Of a stretch of DNA of 64,000 nt, positions 57,948 through 64,000 are shown in pieces (within the stretch, counting starts at the first letter, position 1; every line of letters begins with the position of its first letter). The DNA is taken from the NCBI RefSeq assembly GCF_040686855.1, contig NZ_JBFBOG010000001.1, positions 558,001 to 622,000 of the forward strand, given 5' to 3'. The notes beneath the pieces are model-generated. The model did not search any database, was not told the DNA's origin, and saw only the letters and a list, made by a program, of their open reading frames with translations. The DNA comes from Leifsonia sp040686855 (lineage in GTDB: Bacteria > Actinomycetota > Actinomycetes > Actinomycetales > Microbacteriaceae). A program made the translations under genes and the position numbers.

Positions 57948-59327
57948 TCAGGGCACCGTCACGACCGGCGTGTCGTCGTCCGCCACCTCCGGGACCGTGA
58001 TCACCGGACGCTGCAGCAGCTCCAGAATGGCGACGACGAGCGCCGCGAGCACCAGCGTCCAAATGATCAGCGACGGCGTCAGCGGTCGGACGAACAGCAC
58101 GATGGCGGCCGCGATCACCGCGACGGCTGTGCGCAGCAACGTCCGCTGCGCGTAGAGCCACTCCCCCACGCGACCCGTCGTGATGCCGTGGGACTCGGCC
58201 GAGGTGCGCACCCAGGCCACTCCCGAGCCGAAGAACCCGCGCAGCCGGCGCGGCGCCGCGAACGGACCGGAGTACCAGCCGACCAGGGCCACGGCGATGG
58301 CGAGCACCAGCACCGCGACGGCCGAGGCGATCATCGCGTCCGTCACCGTCGAGTACAGCTTCTGCGCCAGAGCGGAGGGAACCAGCGACGGGGACACCGA
58401 GGCCTGGAAAAGGATCCGCCCGACGGAGATCGCGCCGAGCGTCAGCGCCATCGCCAGAGCCAGCCCGACGGCCGCCCACACCAGCGCGAGCGCACGCCGG
58501 CGCGCGACGATGACACCGAGCGCCAGCAGCCCGATCGCCACCCAGGGCAACCAGGCGCCCGCGGCGACGGCCAGTCCGTAGAACAGCTGCAGCGTCGGGA
58601 TGGACGAGCTCTGCGCGACCGTGATCGTCTTGTCGATGGTCGGGATGCGTGAGGCGAACGTGATCCCCTGTGCGACGAGCTGCTGTTTCACGCGGTCCAT
58701 GATCGGAGCGAGCTGGATGCCGATCGAGCCGTTCGCGCCGATGGTCACCGCCGAGTTCCCGCTGTTCGTCATCGTGGCTTCGAGCTGGTTGTGGCTCGCG
58801 CGCAACGCCTCCTGCCAGACCTGGGCGAAGGCGTCCGAGGCGACGAACCGCTGCACAGTCGACTGCAGCAGCGACACGATGCCTTGCGCGAGAGGTGCCT
58901 TCAGCGCATCCAGGGCCTTGGTCGCGACGGGCCCGGTGCCGAGGCCGGTGATGCCGTCGATCACCTGGTCGGTGAGCTGCGGTATGTCGACGTTGTCCTC
59001 GACCGCCTTGACGGCCTGATCGGTGACGAACGCCTGGACGGCGGGATCGTGCGCGAGCGGCGCGTACGTGGCGACGAACGTGTCCGTGTCGGTCAGCTGC
59101 ACCTTCGCCCACGACGCCACGACGGCCAGCGGCGCCAGGATGGCCCCCAGGACGATGAGGACGGTCGCCAGCAGAGTCCAGCCCCATCCGCGCCGATGCT
59201 TCACGGCCGGCGGCGCGGGGATCGGAGTCGTGTCGGCATCCGCCCCCGCCTGCAGCCGCAGCGACGCGTTCTCCTCTTCCAGAGCCGCGATGCGCTGCAG
59301 CAGTTCGGCGTTCGTCACACGAGCCAT
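57948..59327 (-). CDS. Hypothetical membrane protein with N-terminal coiled coil
   Basis: This 459-aa protein begins with a short coiled coil (VTNAELLQRIAALEEENASL, residues 3-22), then a helix, an extracytoplasmic domain of about 190 residues (VQLTDTDTFVATYAPLAHDP, AVKAVEDNVDIPQLTDQVID) and further helices near residues 240-275, 290-340 and 375-430. I do not recognise a named family; similar proteins are common in actinobacteria. ATG 59327 follows GGGAGGGGACGCC. It lies between sucD and the DUF6350 gene. Confidence 0.8.
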   Translation of the reverse strand: MARVTNAELLQRIAALEEENASLRLQAGADADTTPIPAPPAVKHRRGWGWTLLATVLIVLGAILAPLAVVASWAKVQLTDTDTFVATYAPLAHDPAVQAFVTDQAVKAVEDNVDIPQLTDQVIDGITGLGTGPVATKALDALKAPLAQGIVSLLQSTVQRFVASDAFAQVWQEALRASHNQLEATMTNSGNSAVTIGANGSIGIQLAPIMDRVKQQLVAQGITFASRIPTIDKTITVAQSSSIPTLQLFYGLAVAAGAWLPWVAIGLLALGVIVARRRALALVWAAVGLALAMALTLGAISVGRILFQASVSPSLVPSALAQKLYSTVTDAMIASAVAVLVLAIAVALVGWYSGPFAAPRRLRGFFGSGVAWVRTSAESHGITTGRVGEWLYAQRTLLRTAVAVIAAAIVLFVRPLTPSLIIWTLVLAALVVAILELLQRPVITVPEVADDDTPVVTVP

Positions 59328-59400
59328 GGCGTCCCCTCCCGGTGCGCGAACTGTACCTCCGGACGGTCGCGCCTGGGCAGACGGCATCTCGCCGACGACG

Positions 59401-59436
59401 ACGAAGGCCGGGACCCTCGCGGGATCCCGGCCTCGT
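59401..59436 (-). terminator. sucCD terminator hairpin
   Basis: AGGCCGGGA (59405-59413) and TCCCGGCCT (59425-59433) form a perfect 9-bp stem, extended on both sides by ACGA/TCGT with one bulge. It lies about 20 bp after the sucD stop codon. Confidence 0.6.
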
Positions 59437-59455
59437 GCGTCGCAGCGCGTCCGCG

Positions 59456-60343
59456 TCAGAGCGCGGCGTACACCTCGCGGAGCAGCTGCGCGGTCTCGGA
59501 CGGCGTCTTGCCGACCTTGACGCCCGCGGCCTCCAGGGCCTCCTTCTTGGCCTGCGCGGTGCCCGCGGAGCCGGACACGATGGCGCCGGCGTGGCCCATG
59601 GTCTTGCCCTCGGGCGCCGTGAAACCGGCGACGTAGCCTACGACCGGCTTGGTGACGTTGGCCTTGATGAAGTCGGCCGCGCGCTCCTCGGCGTCGCCGC
59701 CGATCTCGCCGATCATGACGATCGCCTTGGTCTCCGGGTCGGCCTCGAACGCGGCGAGCGCGTCGATGTGCGTGGTGCCGATGATCGGGTCGCCGCCGAT
59801 GCCGATGGCGGTCGAGAAGCCGAGGTCGCGGAGCTCGTACATCATCTGGTACGTCAGCGTGCCGGACTTCGAGACCAGGCCGATCGGGCCCTTGCCGGTG
59901 ATCGTCGCCGGGGTGATGCCGACGAGCGATTCTCCCGGGGTGATGATGCCGGGGCAGTTCGGGCCGATGATCCGGGTCTTGTTGCCCTTCTCCTTGGCAT
60001 AGGCCCAGGCCTCGGCCGAATCCTGCACCGGGATGCCCTCGGTGATGACCACGAGAAGCGGGATCTCGGCGTCGATGGCCTCGACCATCGCGTCCTTCGC
60101 GAACGCCGGCGGCACGAAGATGATCGACACATCGGCGCCGGTCTTCTCGATGGCCTCCACGACGGTGCCGAACACGGGCAGCTCGACGTCGCCGTGGGTG
60201 ACGGTCGTGCCGGCCTTGCGGGCGTTGACGCCGCCGACGACCTGGGTGCCGGCCTTGAGCATCAGCGCGGTGTGCTTGGTGCCCTCGCCGCCGGTGATGC
60301 CCTGGACGATGACCTTGGAGTCCTTGTTGAGGAAGATAGACAT
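59456..60343 (-). CDS. sucD: Succinyl-CoA synthetase, alpha subunit
   Basis: This 295-aa subunit binds CoA and carries the phosphohistidine. Motifs: VIVQGITGGEGTKHTALML, GVNARKAGTTV, IGPNCPGIITPGE, and GKTMGHAGAIVSGSAGTA with the active-site His. It pairs with sucC, 17 bp upstream, and produces succinate plus ATP or GTP in the TCA cycle. Confidence 0.97.
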   Translation of the reverse strand: MSIFLNKDSKVIVQGITGGEGTKHTALMLKAGTQVVGGVNARKAGTTVTHGDVELPVFGTVVEAIEKTGADVSIIFVPPAFAKDAMVEAIDAEIPLLVVITEGIPVQDSAEAWAYAKEKGNKTRIIGPNCPGIITPGESLVGITPATITGKGPIGLVSKSGTLTYQMMYELRDLGFSTAIGIGGDPIIGTTHIDALAAFEADPETKAIVMIGEIGGDAEERAADFIKANVTKPVVGYVAGFTAPEGKTMGHAGAIVSGSAGTAQAKKEALEAAGVKVGKTPSETAQLLREVYAAL

Positions 60344-60360
60344 GGTTGTTCGTCCTTCGC

Positions 60361-61524
60361 TTACTTCGCGGCCAGCTCGGCGGCCTTGTCGGCGCCCTCG
60401 TCCATGGTGAGCGCGAGGGTCACCAGCGGGTGGTTCGCCTCGGTGAGGATGCGGCGGCCCTCGTCGACCTTGTTGCCGTCCAGTCGCACGACGAGCGGCT
60501 TGTTCGCCTCGTCGCCCAGGATCTGCAGGGCGTTCACGATGCCGTTCGCGACCGCGTCGCACGCGGTGATGCCGCCGAAGACGTTCACGAAGACGCTCTT
60601 CACCTGCGGGTCGTTGAGGATCACGTCGAGGCCCGCCGCCATGACCTCGGCGGACGCGCCGCCGCCGATGTCGAGGAAGTTCGCGGGCTTGACGCCGCTG
60701 TGCTTCTCGCCCGCGTAGGAGACGACGTCGAGCGTCGACATGACGAGTCCCGCGCCGTTGCCGATGATGCCCACCTGGCCGTCGAGCTTGACGTAGTTGA
60801 GGTTCGCGGCCTTGGCCTTCGCCTCCAGCGGGTCGGCCGCGGCCTTGTCCTCCAGCGCCTCGTGGTCGGGGTGGCGGAAGTCGGCGTTCTCATCGAGGGT
60901 GACCTTGCCGTCCAGGGCGATGATGTCGCCCTCCTCGGTGAGGACCAGCGGGTTCACCTCGACGAGGGTCGCGTCCTCGCCGGTGTAAACCTCGTAGAGC
61001 TTCACGAAGACGTCGGCGACCTTCTCGACCAGGTCGTCGGGGAAGCCGGCGGCCTTCGCGATCTCGACGGCCTTGGCGTGGTCGACGCCGCCCCGCGGGT
61101 CGACCTCGATGCGGGCCAGCGCCTCGGGCTTCTCGACGGCGAGCTGCTCGATCTCCATGCCGCCCTCGACGCTGGTCAGCGACAGGTACGAGCGGTTGGC
61201 GCGGTCGAGGAGCACCGAGAAGTAGAACTCGCGGGCGATGCGGGCGCCGCCGGCGACCATGACGCGGCGGACCACGTGACCCTTGATGTCCAGGCCCAGG
61301 ATGGCCTTCGCGGCCTCCTCCGCCTCATCCGGGTTCTTCGCGACCTTGACGCCGCCGGCCTTGCCGCGGCCGCCGACCTTCACCTGCGCCTTGACGACGG
61401 TCACGCCGCCCAGCTTCTCGGCCGCTGCGCGCACCTCCTCCGGGGTGTCCGCGACGATGCCCGGAAGGACCGGGACCCCGTACTTCTCGAACAGGTCTCT
61501 GGCCTGGTACTCGTATAGATCCAC
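60361..61524 (-). CDS. sucC: Succinyl-CoA synthetase, beta subunit
   Basis: This 387-aa subunit has the ATP-grasp domain with LYEYQARDLFEKYGVPVLPG, KAQVKVGGRGKAGGVKVA, EVNPLVLTEEGDIIALDGKV, and the C-terminal GNGAGLVMSTLDVV and FGGITACDAVANGIV. The GTG at 61524 (GTG GAT CTA TAC) gives the standard start; upstream sequence in frame is not conserved. It is followed by sucD. Confidence 0.97.
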   Translation of the reverse strand: MDLYEYQARDLFEKYGVPVLPGIVADTPEEVRAAAEKLGGVTVVKAQVKVGGRGKAGGVKVAKNPDEAEEAAKAILGLDIKGHVVRRVMVAGGARIAREFYFSVLLDRANRSYLSLTSVEGGMEIEQLAVEKPEALARIEVDPRGGVDHAKAVEIAKAAGFPDDLVEKVADVFVKLYEVYTGEDATLVEVNPLVLTEEGDIIALDGKVTLDENADFRHPDHEALEDKAAADPLEAKAKAANLNYVKLDGQVGIIGNGAGLVMSTLDVVSYAGEKHSGVKPANFLDIGGGASAEVMAAGLDVILNDPQVKSVFVNVFGGITACDAVANGIVNALQILGDEANKPLVVRLDGNKVDEGRRILTEANHPLVTLALTMDEGADKAAELAAK

Positions 61525-61757
61525 GGTTATCCAATCCGCTGATTGTCCGGTGCGCTCGTGGCTGCCGGCTGGTTGCTCCTGGCGGTCCGACGCGAGAATA
61601 GCTCGACGCCGAGATAAATTCGCCAGGAAGAACTTTAGCGCGTCCGCCTGGGCGCCCCGTAACCCGCGAGCTGTGCACAGGAGGGCTCGGAGGGACGTTC
61701 TCCACGGATTCGCGGATCCGCGGTTCATGCCGTCGTCGCCGCCGCGACGGTGGATGC

Positions 61758-63245
61758 ATGACCCAACGACCTCTCTCCCTGATCACCGCGGTGAGCCTTG
61801 TCGGCCTCGCCGTCTTCCTCGGCGTCCTGCAGAGCCTGTTCGGGACGGCGCCGCCCGCGCGGGCCCTCGCGGGCACCGGGCACGGGCCCGGTTATCTATC
61901 CGCGGACGGCTGGTGGCTCGGCGCCTACCGGTTCGACGACGGCGCGCAGGGCTTCTGCCTCAACCCGGGCAAGGTCGCGCCCGTCGGGCTGCAGTACAGC
62001 TACGCCGACCCCGAGGGGATGGGATGGTGGACGCCGGAGCAATCCGCGGTCTTCGCGTACATCGCACGCACCTGGGCCGGCAGCGGCGACCGGCTGACCG
62101 CGGCCGCCGGACAGCTCGCGACCTGGATCGCCGCGGGCATGTCCGAGCCGGAGGCGCAGAAGCACGCTGCACGTGCGGGGGCCGACACCGACGCCGTCTA
62201 CGCCCGCGCCCACCAGATGCTGGCCGAGGCGCAGAGCCGCGGGTCCACCGGGGTGCGCGCCGCCGCCGTGGTCGAGCTGGCGGCGTCCGGCCCGGGCCGG
62301 GTCCGGGTCGAGCTCACCGTCGACCGCCTCTCGGGCGCCGAATCCCTCGCCCCCGGCGCATCTCCGGTGTCGGTGACGCTCGACGGGGCGGCCTTCGACG
62401 ACGGCGGGACGACCGCGACCATCCCATCGGGCACCGATGTCCCCATCGTGCCGAGCGGGACGGCGGCCAGCGTGTCCGTCACCGCCACCGCGACGACGCC
62501 CGAGCTCCCGTACGGGCACGGCGTCACCGTCGCCCTTCCGGCCGTCGATGCGCAGGCGGTGCTGATCGCCCGGTCGTCGACCGCGTCCGCCGTCGCCCGC
62601 GCCGACGCCGCCGGGCCGTCCCCGCTCCCGTTCCAGCCGCGCGTCGAGACGCGCACGACCGCGCCCGAGGCGCATCCCGGAGCCGAGGTCGCCGACCGCC
62701 TCATCGTGAGCGTCGACGAGGGCGACGGGCTTCTGCCGACGTGGGGTGTGCGTGCGACCGCCGACGGATTCGAGCCGGTGACCGCCGTGGTCGAGAGCAC
62801 GCTCCACGGTCCGTTCCCGGAGCCGATCGCGGAGTCCGAGTCGGCTCCGGCCGACGGTCCGACGGTCTGCACCGTCGAGACCGTGGTCGATGGCGCCGGC
62901 GAGTACACGACTCCGCCGTGCGCGGTCCCCTCCGAGGGCTACTACGTCTGGACGGAACGTATCGACCCCTCGCGGACACCCGAGTCGGAGGGCGGCGCAC
63001 GGGTGAAGCCGTGGACCTCGCGTTTCGGGGTCGCCGAGGAGATCAGCCGGGTGGCCGCCGTCCCCGTGACGCCATCCGTGGCTGAGCCGACCACGAAGGT
63101 GCTGGCGGCGACCGGATCGGACGTCTCGGTCCCGGTGCTCTGGAGTGCCGGCAGCGCGCTGGCGGGGGTCGGGCTGGTCACGAGGGCGCGGCTGCGAGAC
63201 CGCCGCCACCCGCGTCGTGCCCGCTCGACCTGGATGCGGCGGTGA
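61758..63245 (+). CDS. LAXTG-anchored surface protein with thioester-like N-domain
   Basis: This 495-aa secreted protein has a signal sequence (LSLITAVSLVGLAVFLGVLQ), an N-terminal domain with DGAQGFCLNPGK (Cys67) and LTAAAGQLATWIA (Gln119), resembling the Cys-Gln pair of thioester (TQXA-type) adhesin domains, a Thr/Ser-rich beta-type middle, and a C-terminal sorting signal: LAATG (449-453), a hydrophobic helix and a basic tail (RARLRDRRHPRRARS). LAXTG is recognised by class E sortases of actinobacteria. It is probably a cell-wall adhesin. The thioester is inferred, not proven. Confidence 0.82.
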   Translation: MTQRPLSLITAVSLVGLAVFLGVLQSLFGTAPPARALAGTGHGPGYLSADGWWLGAYRFDDGAQGFCLNPGKVAPVGLQYSYADPEGMGWWTPEQSAVFAYIARTWAGSGDRLTAAAGQLATWIAAGMSEPEAQKHAARAGADTDAVYARAHQMLAEAQSRGSTGVRAAAVVELAASGPGRVRVELTVDRLSGAESLAPGASPVSVTLDGAAFDDGGTTATIPSGTDVPIVPSGTAASVSVTATATTPELPYGHGVTVALPAVDAQAVLIARSSTASAVARADAAGPSPLPFQPRVETRTTAPEAHPGAEVADRLIVSVDEGDGLLPTWGVRATADGFEPVTAVVESTLHGPFPEPIAESESAPADGPTVCTVETVVDGAGEYTTPPCAVPSEGYYVWTERIDPSRTPESEGGARVKPWTSRFGVAEEISRVAAVPVTPSVAEPTTKVLAATGSDVSVPVLWSAGSALAGVGLVTRARLRDRRHPRRARSTWMRR

Positions 63246-63302
63246 GCGACACCATGCCGACCCTTTCCGGAGCTTCGCAGGCGTCCGCGGCAGGATGTGC
63301 AC

Positions 63303-64000
63303 GTGCGGAGGAACCCCAGGAACAGGCCCGTCACGGCGCGGGACATCGCGTCGGAGGCGCTGACGCTCGCCGGCGGCGGCCGGGCGCTGCTGCTGCAGAT
63401 CGCGCACCCGGCGGTGGGACGCGGAGTCGTGGAGCACAGCGACTTCGCGACGCGGCTGATGGACCGGTTCGACGGGACCATGCTCTACCTGACAGCCTCG
63501 ATGTTCGGTACGGCCGACGAGCTGCGGGCGATACGCCGCATCGTGAACCGCGCGCACGCTCCGGTGCGCGGAGGCGGCTCGCCGGGGGCGGCCTACAACG
63601 CATACGACCCCGACCTGCAGCTGTGGGTCGCGGCCACGCTCTACCAGACCATGATGGAGCTGCATCGGCGGGTCTTCGGCTCGCTCAGCGACGCGCAGGC
63701 GGACGCGGTCTACCAGGACATGACCAGTGCGCTGTCCAATCTGCAGCTCTCGCCGGACCGATGGCCGGCCACTCGCGACGCGTTCGACGCCTACTGGAGC
63801 GAGCTGGTCGGGACCCTGTCCGTGGACGCGGACGTGCTGGCGGTCTCTCAACAGATCCTCTATCCCGCCGCGATGCCCTGGTGGTTCCGGCCGAGCGCGC
63901 CGCTGCTGCGTCTCGTGACGGCCGGCCTGCTCCCGGGGAACGTTCGTGCTCAGTTCCGTCTGACGTGGAACGAGCGTCGGCAGCGTCGTTTCGACCGACT
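63303..64000 (+). CDS. MpaB-like oxygenase (DUF2236), C-terminus beyond window
   Basis: 232 codons are visible and the gene runs past the window. It resembles the MpaB/DUF2236 family of haem-dependent oxygenase-like proteins: GRALLLQIAHPAVGRGVVEH (His of the family motif), FATRLMDRFDGTMLYLTASMFGT (split), NRAHAPVRGGGSPGAAYNAY, YDPDLQLWVAATLYQTMM and QILYPAAMPWWFRPSAPLLR. GTG 63303 follows AGGA; a GTG two codons upstream is possible. The substrate is unknown. Confidence 0.82.
   Translation, partial: MRRNPRNRPVTARDIASEALTLAGGGRALLLQIAHPAVGRGVVEHSDFATRLMDRFDGTMLYLTASMFGTADELRAIRRIVNRAHAPVRGGGSPGAAYNAYDPDLQLWVAATLYQTMMELHRRVFGSLSDAQADAVYQDMTSALSNLQLSPDRWPATRDAFDAYWSELVGTLSVDADVLAVSQQILYPAAMPWWFRPSAPLLRLVTAGLLPGNVRAQFRLTWNERRQRRFDR

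Noticed and set aside
1..64000. CRISPR array, prophage, insertion sequence, rRNA or tRNA genes
   Set aside because: No regularly spaced direct repeats, phage structural genes, transposase motifs or RNA-gene signatures were seen on either strand.

Overview
The window is high-GC, densely packed DNA with many GTG and some TTG starts and many 4-bp ATGA/GTGA stop-start overlaps. The gene set (eukaryote-like NADP isocitrate dehydrogenase, the sucC-sucD / DUF6350 / purN-purH neighbourhood, many ROK and DeoR regulators, DUF4232 and MpaB-like proteins) suggests an actinobacterium, most likely Microbacteriaceae (Leifsonia-like). This placement is an inference from gene content and style; there is no rRNA in the window. 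I saw no tRNA gene, phage, insertion sequence or CRISPR array.

Layout. 1-5 kb: ClC chloride channel (cut by the window edge), small membrane and lipoproteins, a Ca2+/H+ antiporter, and a divergent TetR/SDR pair sharing a perfect 17-bp inverted-repeat operator. 5-9.2 kb: Leloir galactose genes (galM and a DeoR regulator leftward, galT-galK rightward). 9.2-13.1 kb: MBL-fold hydrolase, YbaK-like deacylase, folD and glyA. 13.2-25.1 kb: a GH20 hexosaminidase, a PIG-V-like mannosyltransferase, a sugar ABC importer and, divergent from it, a six-gene operon (agaS, ROK kinase, PfkB kinase, class II aldolase, DeoR regulator, NagA-like deacetylase). Together these make a complete non-PTS N-acetylgalactosamine route from import to triose phosphates. 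25.2-30.6 kb: MFS exporter, NCS1 permease plus isochorismatase-like hydrolase, a VapBC-type toxin-antitoxin pair, purU and a DUF2568 protein. 30.5-39.5 kb: a second nagA, then a seven-gene leftward GlcNAc operon (ROK repressor, ABC importer, GH3 NagZ-type glycosidase, ROK kinase, nagB) headed by a palindromic ROK operator. 39.5-43.9 kb: a serine hydrolase, an SDR, icd, a GNAT protein, an alkyltransferase-like protein and a lipoprotein. 43.9-46.8 kb: a three-gene signalling operon (REC-only protein, NarL-type regulator, histidine kinase). 47-47.9 kb: a frameshifted, lysine-less decarboxylase-like pseudogene. 47.9-51.9 kb: a heterodimeric ABC exporter with a 28-codon leader ORF and hairpins in its 5' leader. 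52-64 kb: a membrane-anchored DDAH-like protein, a branched-chain amino acid dehydrogenase, purH-purN, two membrane proteins, sucD-sucC, a sortase-anchored thioester-type surface protein and an MpaB-like oxygenase (cut by the window edge).

The genes join into three amino-sugar/galactose modules (Leloir, GalNAc, GlcNAc), each with its own transporter and/or regulator, all feeding glycolysis. folD, glyA, purU, purN and purH form a scattered one-carbon/purine set, and icd and sucCD represent the TCA cycle.

The least explained signal is a set of long imperfect hairpins (about 50-80 nt) at 10026, 11509, 25122, 33867 and 41235. Four of them share a loop-proximal CACGCCG core, two have almost the same arms, and three of those four have 18-nt loops. 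One sits in frame inside the NagZ-type gene. They look like a dispersed palindromic element family and are my main candidate for something undescribed, followed by the leader ORF of the ABC exporter operon.
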